Assembly: GCA_902802585.1 (NCBI GenBank)
Contig: CADCMR010000013.1
Coordinates: 1 to 64,000, forward strand
Origin: an uncultured bacterium
GTDB lineage: Bacteria > Verrucomicrobiota > Lentisphaeria > Victivallales > UBA1829
Direction: 5' to 3'
DNA length: 64,000 nucleotides
Both the position numbers and the translations under genes were made by a program. Positions 52,701-60,292 of this stretch are shown piece by piece (position 1 is the stretch's first letter; the number at the start of each line of letters is the position of its first letter). A model generated the notes under the pieces. The model was given only the letters and a program-made list of their open reading frames with translations, searched no databases and was not told the origin of the DNA.

Positions 52701-53259
52701 CGACAAGGCGGTCGCGGAACTCGAGAAAATCGACCTGCTTGAGAAGGATTCCCCGTATTTCTACGACATGCACTTTGCTCTGGCTGAGGCGCGCGAGCTG
52801 CAGGGACGCGCCGAGGAAGCCCGTGCCGAACTCGCCAAGATCTCCGTGCGCGCCAACCAGACCGCAAACTTCGAACTCTACAACAAGGCGCAGGTCCTGA
52901 CCGGCGAATCGTTCCTGAAATCCGGCGCGGTCAACAAGGCATACGCCTGCTTCAGCATCATCGCCGCAACCGCGTTCCCCGAGGACGAGGACGACGCCTC
53001 CGCCGAAACAACGCCGGAAACCGCGCCCGGAAACGGCGAGGGATCCGGCGAAACGGATAAAGTCGCCCTTCCCGAAGAGGATGCCGATCCCGCCGCGATG
53101 ATGTGGATCGAACAGGCGATCTACCGCACCGCCTACACCGCCGCTCTCCTCGGCAACACCGAAGACCGCGACCGCATGGTCAGAAAATACCGCAGACATT
53201 TCCCCGACGGGAAGTACGCCGCCGAAATCGGCTCCCTCCCGGAATCCCAAGCTCAATAA
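49762..53259 (+). CDS. Large periplasmic TPR-repeat protein
   Basis: 1165 residues. Signal peptide 1-23 (ending VFAQ). The rest is helical, with many TPR-like pairs (LGTLGVYHFMKKDNQKALKL; AYLMRIGIIHMDMGRDSEAQ; NAQYVLARTLYTAGNYAKAL; FYDMHFALAEARELQGRAEE). An acidic disordered stretch lies near 1070-1100. Such proteins act as periplasmic scaffolds. It heads an operon with a second TPR protein, ExbB and two ExbD proteins, so it is probably the periplasmic partner of an energised Tol/Exb-like motor. GGAG lies nine bases before the ATG. Analogous to YbgF/CpoB-like TPR partners, but far larger. Confidence 0.82.
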   Translation: MLNKISYLAILAMLTAPGAAVFAQSGAVKRDMAYSRELNAMGLYDFSTRFLTERLAENKSKDMANFYRVQLAETYLASGKNDEAQKIIDGIPKTDPAYFQSLGTLGVYHFMKKDNQKALKLLEELYNHLKRNKIDPTDYERPLTALLNIYYQEGRENDAASLMDWTRGTTSDKRATMYTKAVMQLATAENNRRAELREKAAFQRRLSELMKDRSKQTELTVLQKRITDLTKEVVNNPGNTGKQQDRIKAYKDLGNILGMDLDRVMRIDEMDLARKRTSGEVKNRDKWSSGDKSRLRRVDPNDWQTAVLASAVDFHDIQWGGQDMLTAYATAQIIHCFYLLGEYEEAGEEVRRYPDLFEASDEALEKDGKKSESPAADAKFWTGRSYLALAEQAEAAYNEKKNNDLKKQAVTYYRRAFKYLGKLVKYYPQFKDAPAAYKDFKQTTESAMEIDPEKRSTYQSEFSKVKAPEMSDQTTLVSAWAEQNYASKQYNLVVEELLPILQRMASRYTPGLSELVNRLVLSYAYMGDSTNTVVLGSYAALLPKDDFVTTALLNAGHVLWKQASEAAASDPAKAAQLKGDALTLYRLLLDIDMLNPYAGVVSLRVAREHLNAASAIGKRLNASSDPAERVALKKQWQAEVDSAAASYKVIMENFGNNPELTDEAYMKYADCLAMQDDYDGAANALRKFIAFGPSSLKVTAVVQEIIPEMLSREADRLADQAATIRDEAAGDAALIEKADKLKAQAATIYDEAAEDIFALRRDLADGGKYASVAKTPEVEKVARRADSLLPWLYNGAGKWDKAISEFESFVRKHPDDPLASAYLMRIGIIHMDMGRDSEAQKILTTLVNRYPDSAEAKNAQYVLARTLYTAGNYAKALDIFDKLFAGEQAKNLSITNLRWIASTLSQCPDESQAKHAAEIALNVCERLIMAVQDPKLDDWFSEQRAAEIKSDKTAARTAVSRLEQRLHLDAGRAAAKAGQFDKAVAELEKIDLLEKDSPYFYDMHFALAEARELQGRAEEARAELAKISVRANQTANFELYNKAQVLTGESFLKSGAVNKAYACFSIIAATAFPEDEDDASAETTPETAPGNGEGSGETDKVALPEEDADPAAMMWIEQAIYRTAYTAALLGNTEDRDRMVRKYRRHFPDGKYAAEIGSLPESQAQ

Positions 53260-53291
53260 TCAAATCATAATCCATACAACGAGGTAACCAG

Positions 53292-54113
53292 ATGAAAAAA
53301 CTGATGACGCTCCTCACCGGAGGACTCCTGCTGGCGGCAGTCCAGCTCTCCGCACAGACCGCCTCCGCCAAGCCCGTGATCATGACGACCGAAGGCGAGG
53401 AAATCCGCGCCGCGTCCGTCGAGCTCACGCAGAGCGGCGACTACCGCTACGCCGAATCCCTGAAGGACGGCTCCCCGAAACTCTCCATCCGCAAGAACCG
53501 CGTCCGCTGGGCATGGGTCCCGAAACCGGAGGAGATCACAGCCGCGGACAAGCTCCTCAGCAACAAGAAATACGACGAAGCCGCCGCCGCGTTCGCCGCC
53601 GCAGTCAAGCCGTTCGGTCCGCTCGGCTGGGAACCCTACTGCAAGCTCCGCCAGGCGGAGGCGCTCGACGCCACCGGGAAGCAGTCCGAGGCGCTCAACC
53701 TGCTCGAAACGCTGAAGGACTACCCGAACGCCAGTCCGCGCAACGAGGCGGACCTGAGCGCGGCGTACGAACTCCTCATCAAGTTCTACGCCAATATCAA
53801 GGCGTGGGACAAGGGGCTTGAACTCTCCAAAAAGCTCATGTATGCCGGCGATGCCGCCGCCGTGAGCGCACTTTTCGCACGCGGTGACATCCTCTCCGCG
53901 CGCGCCTCCGAAACGAACTCCCAGGACGACCGCCGCGACGCGTTCAACGCTTACGCCCAGATCAGCCTGCTCTTCCCGAAAAACAGCCGCGCCGCCGAAG
54001 CCACGTTCCGCGCCTACCAGACGCTGACCGTGCTGAACGACGCCCGCGCGAAGCTCTTCGCCGACAAGCTGAAAAAGGACTATCCGAAGAGCGACTACGC
54101 CAAGCAGCTCTGA
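53292..54113 (+). CDS. Secreted TPR-like hypothetical protein
   Basis: 273 residues. Signal peptide 1-26 (ending TASA). A short N-terminal beta segment (KPVIMTTEGEEIRAASVELT) leads into helical TPR-like pairs (ADKLLSNKKYDEAAAAFAAA; LRQAEALDATGKQSEALNLL). It sits between the large TPR gene (33-base gap) and exbB (65-base gap), with GAGG before the ATG, and belongs to the same operon. Probably periplasmic and part of the same complex; no enzyme motif seen. Confidence 0.78.
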   Translation: MKKLMTLLTGGLLLAAVQLSAQTASAKPVIMTTEGEEIRAASVELTQSGDYRYAESLKDGSPKLSIRKNRVRWAWVPKPEEITAADKLLSNKKYDEAAAAFAAAVKPFGPLGWEPYCKLRQAEALDATGKQSEALNLLETLKDYPNASPRNEADLSAAYELLIKFYANIKAWDKGLELSKKLMYAGDAAAVSALFARGDILSARASETNSQDDRRDAFNAYAQISLLFPKNSRAAEATFRAYQTLTVLNDARAKLFADKLKKDYPKSDYAKQL

Positions 54114-54178
54114 TCCCCCTCCCGCACTCAAAAAAAGTCATCTAATCAAAACTTTACAACATAAAAGGAATCATTCGT

Positions 54179-54946
54179 ATGAAATTCAATCGCACCTCAG
54201 CGTTCCTCACGGCGACCGCGGTCGCGACCACGGGTCTTCTGCTCTCCATGCCCGCCTGGGCGCAGGAAGCCGCGGCGGAAGCGGCGGAAGAGCCGGCGGC
54301 AAAGGGAACCAGTTTTCTGTCGGTCGTCTTCGGCGGCACCGCCATGGACCTGATCGTCTGGCTCATGATCTTCCTCACCTCGCTCGCCACGCTGGCGCTC
54401 ATCATCGACTCCTGCGTGTGCATCCGCGCGGTCAAAATCATGCCCGCCGACCTCATCGAGACCGTGAAGAACTCGCTCGCCGAGGGCGACCTGGGCGCTG
54501 CGATGGAAGCCTGCGAAGCCACCCCCGGTCCACTCTCCAACATCCTGATGTCCGGCTTCAACAGCATCACCGAGGGCTACGACGTCGTGCTTGACTCCGT
54601 GTCCTCGCAGGCGAGCATCGAGACCGAGAAGCTCATGCAGCGCGTCAACTACCTCAACCTCTGCGGCCAGCTCGCCCCGATGTTCGGTCTCATGGGAACG
54701 GTCACAGGAATGGTGTCCGCGTTCGGCAGCCTCGGCACCGTGAAGGGCGCCGCACAGACCGCCGCCCTCGCGCAGTCCATCTCCTCCGCCCTCTACACCA
54801 CCGCCGTCGGCCTCTTCATCGCCGTCCCCGCCATCCTCGGCTTCACGTTCATCAAGAACAACGCCTCCAAGATCATCCTCATGATGGAGGCAATGACCTA
54901 CGAACTCATCAACACGCTGAAGAACTCCGAAGTCAAGGAACAGTGA
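54179..54946 (+). CDS. ExbB/TolQ/MotA-family proton-channel protein
   Basis: 255 residues. A cleavable-looking signal (1-28, ending AWAQ) precedes an Ala/Glu linker, then the family layout: one membrane helix (about 55-78), a long cytoplasmic part and two C-terminal membrane helices (about 155-220) with LCGQLAPMFGLMGTVTGMVS and LYTTAVGLFIAVPAILGF. Five copies of this subunit normally surround two ExbD helices and convert proton flow into work on the envelope. AAGGA precedes the ATG. Two exbD genes follow. The N-terminal signal extension is common in PVC and Bacteroidetes homologues. Confidence 0.9.
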   Translation: MKFNRTSAFLTATAVATTGLLLSMPAWAQEAAAEAAEEPAAKGTSFLSVVFGGTAMDLIVWLMIFLTSLATLALIIDSCVCIRAVKIMPADLIETVKNSLAEGDLGAAMEACEATPGPLSNILMSGFNSITEGYDVVLDSVSSQASIETEKLMQRVNYLNLCGQLAPMFGLMGTVTGMVSAFGSLGTVKGAAQTAALAQSISSALYTTAVGLFIAVPAILGFTFIKNNASKIILMMEAMTYELINTLKNSEVKEQ

Positions 54947-54982
54947 CCGCATCCGTGAATCCCGCCTAAAGGAGAATCACAA

Positions 54983-55408
54983 ATGGCCAAGAAAACCAGA
55001 CTAATGACCGAGGAAGCCGCGTCGGTGCCGATCTCAAGCATGATCGACATCGTCTTCCTCCTCATCATCTTCTTCATCGTGACCGCCACGCTCGACAAGG
55101 ACATGCAGGATGAAAGCGTCCTCCTCGCGGACGCGCCCAACGGACGTCCCGTCGTCAAGCAGGATCCGCGCACCATCACGATCAACCTCCGCATGGACGG
55201 CTCCATGACCGTCGGCGGACGCGCCATGACCGGTCCGCAGCTCACCGCCCTGCTTGAGGACGTGAAGCGTACCGCCCCCGATCCGCTGTCGATTCCCGTC
55301 GTGATCCGCGGCGACCGCCAGGTGCAGTACTACTACGGCGCGAAGGTCCTCGACGCGGTCAAGAAGACCGGGCTGTACAAAGTCAGCCTCGCGGGCCTGC
55401 AGGAATAA
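54983..55408 (+). CDS. ExbD/TolR-family protein, first copy
   Basis: 141 residues. Short cytoplasmic start, one membrane helix (about 12-36: VPISSMIDIVFLLIIFFIVT) containing the proton-carrying Asp of the family, and a periplasmic domain (DGSMTVGGRAMTGPQLTALL). AAAGGAG lies upstream. It pairs with the ExbB protein and differs from the second ExbD 12 bases downstream, so the channel may carry a heterodimeric ExbD pair. Confidence 0.9.
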   Translation: MAKKTRLMTEEAASVPISSMIDIVFLLIIFFIVTATLDKDMQDESVLLADAPNGRPVVKQDPRTITINLRMDGSMTVGGRAMTGPQLTALLEDVKRTAPDPLSIPVVIRGDRQVQYYYGAKVLDAVKKTGLYKVSLAGLQE

Positions 55409-55420
55409 CGGAGGCGAACC

Positions 55421-55969
55421 ATGGCAAGAAGAGAAACCACCAAGCTCAATCCGCCCCCGGACGCCAGCTTCCCCCTGTCCAGCATGATCGACGTCGTCTT
55501 TCTGCTGCTCATCTTTTTCCTCGTGACGCAGAAACCCATCACCGAGGAAGTCATGATCAACGTGGAGCTGCCCGCGCCCGACATGTCCACCGTCGCCGCC
55601 GATCCGCTCATCCCCATCACCATTGATGTCGACAAGTATTCGCGCGACAACATCGACGAGATCGACGCGCGCCTCGCCGCGCTCAGCGACCGCGACGACC
55701 CGAACGAGGTCCTGAAGGACGAACGCCTCTACTATTCGTTCAACGGCTCCGCGCCAATGGAGGTCTCCCGCCTCCGCGAACGCCTCGCCGCCGTCGCCGC
55801 CGCCGATGCGAATTCCACGATCATCATCAAGTGCGATCCGAACGTGAAGTACCGAAAGCTCATTCGCGTGCTCGACCTCTGCAGCGAACTCGGCTTGAAC
55901 TCCCGCCAGCTCGTCGACAAGGTCATGCCGTTTATCCCCGATCCCCCGCCCCAGCGCGGCAGAAGATGA
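55421..55969 (+). CDS. ExbD/TolR-family protein, second copy
   Basis: 182 residues. Same plan as the first copy: LSSMIDVVFLLLIFFLVTQK with the membrane Asp, then a longer periplasmic domain with an inserted acidic segment (IDARLAALSDRDDPNEVLKD). GGAGG precedes the ATG. It ends the operon; a tandem of AACTGAA-like heptamers follows rather than a clear hairpin. Two diverged ExbD subunits with one ExbB are common in PVC-type genomes. Confidence 0.88.
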   Translation: MARRETTKLNPPPDASFPLSSMIDVVFLLLIFFLVTQKPITEEVMINVELPAPDMSTVAADPLIPITIDVDKYSRDNIDEIDARLAALSDRDDPNEVLKDERLYYSFNGSAPMEVSRLRERLAAVAAADANSTIIIKCDPNVKYRKLIRVLDLCSELGLNSRQLVDKVMPFIPDPPPQRGRR

Positions 55970-55999
55970 ACTGAAACTGAACTAAAACTGAACTGAAAA
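55966..55999. repeat. Short degenerate tandem of AACTGAA
   Basis: The stop codon of the second exbD lies in a run of AACTGAA/AACTAAA units up to 55999. Similar two-unit runs occur at 13960 and 46133. Simple repeat. Confidence 0.45.
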
Positions 56000-56046
56000 C
56001 CTCATTCTCCATTCCATACCCTCAACCACATGAAAGGAATTTCATC

Positions 56047-56580
56047 ATGGAACTGAAAGGCAGCAAGACCGAAAAGAACCTCGCATTCGCGTTCGCGGGC
56101 GAATCCCAGGCGCGCAACAAATACACCTATTTCGCCAGCAAGGCCAAGAAGGAAGGCTATGAGCAGATCGCCGCGTTCTTCCTCGAGACCGCCGACAATG
56201 AAAAGGAACACGCCAAGCTCTGGTTCAAGCACCTCGGCGGCATCGGTTCCACCGTCGAAAACCTGAAGGCCGCCGCCGAAGGCGAACGCGAGGAATGGAC
56301 CGACATGTACAAGCGTTTCGCCGAAGAGGCGCGCGCCGAAGGCTTCAACGACATCGCCGCCCAGTTCGAGGGCGTCGCCGCCATCGAGAAGCGCCACGAG
56401 GAACGCTACCGCAAGCTCCTCGCCAACATTGAGACAGGAGAGATCTGGGTCCGCACCGGCGAAAACCGCTGGGAATGCCGCAACTGCGGTCACATCTACA
56501 TCGGCACCACCCCGCCGGAAGTCTGCCCCGTCTGCAACCATCCGCGCGCGTATTTCCAGATCGAGGCCGACAACTACTAA
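56047..56580 (+). CDS. Rubrerythrin
   Basis: 177 residues. A ferritin-like diiron domain (1-135), with Glu residues in [23 protein letters not shown] and IEKRHEER, is followed by a rubredoxin-like domain with two CxxC pairs ([20 protein letters not shown]). It reduces hydrogen peroxide in the cytoplasm, typical of strict anaerobes. AAAGGA precedes the ATG and a terminator follows, so it is its own unit. Supports an anaerobic lifestyle together with FeoAB. Confidence 0.93.
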   Translation: MELKGSKTEKNLAFAFAGESQARNKYTYFASKAKKEGYEQIAAFFLETADNEKEHAKLWFKHLGGIGSTVENLKAAAEGEREEWTDMYKRFAEEARAEGFNDIAAQFEGVAAIEKRHEERYRKLLANIETGEIWVRTGENRWECRNCGHIYIGTTPPEVCPVCNHPRAYFQIEADNY

Positions 56581-56589
56581 TTCCCGTCC

Positions 56590-56626
56590 GGGCGGTTTGA
56601 CCAGAAGCCGCCCGAACCTTTTTTTG
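56590..56626 (+). terminator. Intrinsic terminator after rubrerythrin
   Basis: GGGCGG (56590-56595) pairs with CCGCCC (56608-56613), then GAACC and seven Ts. It lies only seven bases before the aldo/keto reductase ATG. Confidence 0.8.
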
Positions 56627-56632
56627 TACTAT

Positions 56633-57571
56633 ATGAACCGCATACGGATCCACAACACAGACCTTGAAGTCTCGCCGATCTGCTACGGGCAGGTCAAGCT
56701 CGGGCTCCGCCCGGACGAAGCCGAAGGCATGCGCCTGCTCGACCTGTTCGCCTCGATCGGCGGCAATTTCGTCGATACCGCGTCCGTCTACTCGAACTGG
56801 GTGCCTGGTGAACTCCACCGCAGCGAACGCGTCCTCGGCGACTATTTCCATTCGCGCGGCAACCGCAACAAGTTCGTCATCTGCACGAAGGGCTGCCACT
56901 ACGACCTCGAAACGAAGGCGGACCGCGTGACGCCCGCCGACTTCATGGCGGACCTGGAAACCTCGCTCAAAGCGCTCCGCACCGACCGCATCGACCTGTA
57001 TCTCTTCCACCGCGACGACATGCGCATGCCCGTCGCCACGCTGCTGGAAGTCTGCGAAAAGGCGAAGGCCGAGGGAAAGATTCGTTACTACGGCTCCTCC
57101 AACTGGCGCGTCCAGCGCCTCATGGCCGCCGACAAGACCGCGCAGGAACACGGCTTCGACGGCTTCCGCGTAAACCAGCTCACCACGCACCCCGCGGTCG
57201 GCCTCACCAATCCCATGCCCGACGACACGATGTCCATGTGGAACCGCAATTACGCGGACTACCACCGCGCGACCGGGATGACCGTCATGGGCTCCTCCTC
57301 GCTCGCCGAGGGCTTCCTCGCCGCCCCGGACAACGAGCGTTTCGCCGGGACCATGTACGATTCCGGCGCGGCGCGTCTGCTCGCGAAAAAGGTCCACTCT
57401 CTCGCGCAGGAAACCGACCTCACGCCCGCCCAGATCTGCATCCGCTTCCAGACGGACTACCCCGGCATCCAGATGATTCCGGTCTTCACCGCCTCCACGG
57501 AAAAGAATCTCCGCGAAATCTGCGCCTCCTTCGACAAGCCGTTCCCCCAAGACGCCCTCTTCCGTTTCTGA
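56633..57571 (+). CDS. Aldo/keto reductase
   Basis: 312 residues, TIM-barrel AKR. FVDTASVYSNWVPGELHRSE carries the catalytic Asp and Tyr, Lys follows in FVICTKGCHYDLE, and LYLFHRDD has the His. NADPH-binding segments are GSSNWRVQR and the C-terminal ASTEKNLREI. It reduces or oxidises a sugar-type or other carbonyl; the substrate is open. The ATG has no SD and sits right after a terminator T-run, so its expression signals are unclear; a longer frame upstream overlaps rubrerythrin and is rejected. It overlaps the next gene by one base (TGATG). Confidence 0.88.
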   Translation: MNRIRIHNTDLEVSPICYGQVKLGLRPDEAEGMRLLDLFASIGGNFVDTASVYSNWVPGELHRSERVLGDYFHSRGNRNKFVICTKGCHYDLETKADRVTPADFMADLETSLKALRTDRIDLYLFHRDDMRMPVATLLEVCEKAKAEGKIRYYGSSNWRVQRLMAADKTAQEHGFDGFRVNQLTTHPAVGLTNPMPDDTMSMWNRNYADYHRATGMTVMGSSSLAEGFLAAPDNERFAGTMYDSGAARLLAKKVHSLAQETDLTPAQICIRFQTDYPGIQMIPVFTASTEKNLREICASFDKPFPQDALFRF

Positions 57572-58047
57572 TGAACCAGAAACAAACATGTTTCAAAACA
57601 ATGCTGTTGCTGATCGCGTGCCTCGCGACCGGATGCTTCGGCATCGGGTGTTTTACCGCCGCGACATGGGAACATCTTGGAGAAACGCGATCGTATAATA
57701 CGGATCACCATTACGAGTATTCGCAGGACGGCAGCGAGATTATCGAATATTGGGAATCGAAAACGGAACATGACTGCTGGCCGTTCCTGACCGCTTTTGA
57801 AATCTACTGGAACACCTATGATTCCGGAGAGAAGCATGTTCCCGTGAATGAGTCCTATGGGGTCGACGTCAATCAGGAACAAGCATATCCGTCCGGGCGG
57901 GGCATTCTGCTCGCACCGAAAATCGGACCGGTCGGCTGGTGTTGGAAAGTGATCTGGCTTCCGTCCGCAATGCTAGTGGATATCATTTGCCTGCCAGCCT
58001 ATGCCTATTCTCTATCTCTCTTTCTTCATACCCCATTCATCCAGTAA
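57571..58047 (+). CDS. Small lipoprotein, YceK-like
   Basis: 158 residues. A lipoprotein signal ends LATGC (Cys22). A second Cys-rich turn (FGIGC), a soluble middle with many Tyr/Glu, and a hydrophobic C-terminal stretch (WLPSAMLVDIICLPAYAYSL) follow. The end resembles the YceK/YidQ lipoprotein group, a weak call. It starts on the last base of the aldo/keto reductase stop, so the two are coupled. Envelope location likely, function unknown. Confidence 0.7.
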   Translation: MNQKQTCFKTMLLLIACLATGCFGIGCFTAATWEHLGETRSYNTDHHYEYSQDGSEIIEYWESKTEHDCWPFLTAFEIYWNTYDSGEKHVPVNESYGVDVNQEQAYPSGRGILLAPKIGPVGWCWKVIWLPSAMLVDIICLPAYAYSLSLFLHTPFIQ

Positions 58048-58393
58048 AAGAAACGTTTTCCTGGATGACAGTTTCGTCATCCGAAAATGTCAATTGTAAA
58101 GTTAAACCGTACCTCCCCCTCTTTTGAGTGCTGCGTTTAGACAGAACTGCCAAAAGTCAGAAGCAAGCTTTTTTTCGACAGATTTGTTCCCATTTTTGAG
58201 CGTGGAGTCTGTGGAAACTTCTGCGGTTTTTGGGGCTTCACAGACTTTTGGCAGGGGCATCCGTTTACTTTTACAATCGTCAATCTGTGGGGATTATCGT
58301 GAATCCGGCATGAGGATATTGCTTTTTCATATAACTTGTGCTATATTATAGTTTATATTTGTTTTTCAACGCTTTTCACAACCCCAGATCCCT
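58048..58393. other. Intergenic region upstream of typA
   Basis: 346 bases. Holds a hairpin, AGTCTGTG (58206-58213) with CACAGACT (58239-58246) followed by TTT, which may be a terminator for the lipoprotein transcript, and the typA promoter TTGCTT (58319-58324), 17 bp, TATATT (58342-58347). No gene seen. Confidence 0.6.
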
Positions 58394-60223
58394 ATGCAGA
58401 ACATCCGAAACATCGCCATCATCGCGCACGTGGACCACGGCAAGACCACACTCGTCGACGAGATCATCCGCCAGGCAAAGCTCTTCCGCGAAAACCAGGA
58501 AATGCACACCTGTTTCCTCGACAGCAACGAACTTGAACGCGAACGCGGCATCACAATCCTCGCGAAAAACATCAGCGTGAACTACCGCGACACCAAGATC
58601 AATATCATCGACACTCCCGGCCACAGCGATTTCGGCGGTCAAGTGGAGCGCGTCCTGAACATGGCGGACGGCGTACTGCTGCTGGTCGACAGCGCGGAAG
58701 GCCCCCTGCCCCAGACGCGTTTCGTGCTGGACAAGGCGTTGAAGCTCAAGCTCCGCCCCATCGTGATCATCAACAAGATCGACCGTCCCGACGCCCGTCC
58801 GCAGGAAGTCCTGAACGCCGTCTACGACCTCTTCATCGACCTCGACGCCACTGAGGAACAGCTTGAGTTCCCCGTGCTCTACGCCAGCGGACGCGACGGC
58901 TGGGCGACCACCGACCTCGAAAAAGGCTCCCGTGATTCCATCCTCCCGCTCATGGACGCGATCATCGACCACATCCCGCCGCCGCCCTTCAACGACGGTC
59001 CCGCGCAGATCCAGATCACCACGCTCGACTACAACGACTATGTCGGGCGCATCGGCATCGGTCGCGTCCACCGCGGCACGCTCTCCCTCGACAAGCCGCT
59101 CTGCCAGATCAAGCGCGACGGGCAGACCTACCAGACGCAGATCAAGCAGCTCTTCACCTTCGAGGGCATCTCCCGCAAGGAAGTCCGTGAAGTGCCCTGC
59201 GGCGACCTCTGCGCACTCGTCGGCGTCGAACACATCGACATCGGCGACACCATCGCCGACGCCTCCGCGCCCGAGGCTCTGCCCCCGATCTCCATCGACG
59301 AGCCGACCCTGTCCATGATGTTCCGCGTGAACGACTCCCCGTTCTTCGGTCAGGAAGGCAAATTCATCAGCAGCCGCCACATCCGCGAACGCCTCCTGAA
59401 GGAAGCCGAACGCGACGTGGCATTGCGTGTGGAGGAAGGCGACAGCGACTGCTTCAAGGTCAGCGGACGCGGCGTGCTCCACCTCGCCATCCTCATCGAG
59501 ACCATGCGCCGCGAAGGCTATGAGCTCACGATCACCAAGCCGCACGTCATCATCAAGGAGATCGACGGCGTGAAGAACGAGCCGATCGAGGAGCTCACTG
59601 TGGACGTCGACGGCACCGCCGCCGGAAAAGTCATCGAGATCGTCGGCCTCCGCCGCGGCGAGATGATGAAGATGGAGCAGCACGGTTCGCGCCAGCTGCT
59701 TGAGTTCATGATCCCCACGCGCGGCATCATCGGTCTCCGCAGCAAGGTCATGACCGCCACCGCCGGCGAGGCGATCATCTCCCACCGCTTCGACCACTAC
59801 GAGCCCATGAAGGGCGACGTGCCGAGCCGTACGAACGGCGTGATGGTCAGCATGGGGCGCGGCAAGGCGGAAGCCTACGCCATCGACGCGCTCCAGCTCC
59901 GCGGCACGTTCTTCATCGACCCCGGCGTGGAGACCTACGAAGGCATGATCGTCGGCTCCCACTGCACCGACGACGACCTGGAGGTCAACCTCCAGAAGGC
60001 GAAGAAGCTCACCAACATGCGCGCCGCCGGTTCCGACCGCAACCTCAAGATCGCGCCCGCCGCGAAGCTCTCGCTCGAGGAGGCGCTCGAATACATCGAA
60101 GACGACGAATACGTCGAGGTCACGCCGCTCAACATCCGCCTGCGCAAGAAATACCTGACCGCGCTCGAACGCCGCCGCATCCGCGGCAAGATGCTGAAAG
60201 CCGAGGCCGAGGGCGCCGAATAA
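58394..60223 (+). CDS. typA: Translational GTPase TypA/BipA
   Basis: 609 residues. G domain with AHVDHGKTT (11-19), RERGIT, DTPGH, NKID and S-A-type G5. Domains II and III ([20 protein letters not shown]) and the BipA-specific C-terminal domain ([33 protein letters not shown]) complete it. It binds the ribosome and aids 50S biogenesis and stress growth. No SD precedes the ATG at 58394, which is otherwise fixed by the conserved [14 protein letters not shown] start. The ABC-F gene follows after 69 bases. Confidence 0.95.
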   Translation: MQNIRNIAIIAHVDHGKTTLVDEIIRQAKLFRENQEMHTCFLDSNELERERGITILAKNISVNYRDTKINIIDTPGHSDFGGQVERVLNMADGVLLLVDSAEGPLPQTRFVLDKALKLKLRPIVIINKIDRPDARPQEVLNAVYDLFIDLDATEEQLEFPVLYASGRDGWATTDLEKGSRDSILPLMDAIIDHIPPPPFNDGPAQIQITTLDYNDYVGRIGIGRVHRGTLSLDKPLCQIKRDGQTYQTQIKQLFTFEGISRKEVREVPCGDLCALVGVEHIDIGDTIADASAPEALPPISIDEPTLSMMFRVNDSPFFGQEGKFISSRHIRERLLKEAERDVALRVEEGDSDCFKVSGRGVLHLAILIETMRREGYELTITKPHVIIKEIDGVKNEPIEELTVDVDGTAAGKVIEIVGLRRGEMMKMEQHGSRQLLEFMIPTRGIIGLRSKVMTATAGEAIISHRFDHYEPMKGDVPSRTNGVMVSMGRGKAEAYAIDALQLRGTFFIDPGVETYEGMIVGSHCTDDDLEVNLQKAKKLTNMRAAGSDRNLKIAPAAKLSLEEALEYIEDDEYVEVTPLNIRLRKKYLTALERRRIRGKMLKAEAEGAE

Positions 60224-60292
60224 TCAAGGCGCGGACATCAACCGGTATGTGAAGCTTTCAGCCGAAACGCCGAAGACGAAGAACGCAAGCTC

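Noticed and set aside
49729-53256. 1175-residue minus-strand open frame
   Set aside because: Antisense shadow of the large TPR gene; low-complexity Val/Gly/Arg/Leu composition, no domain.
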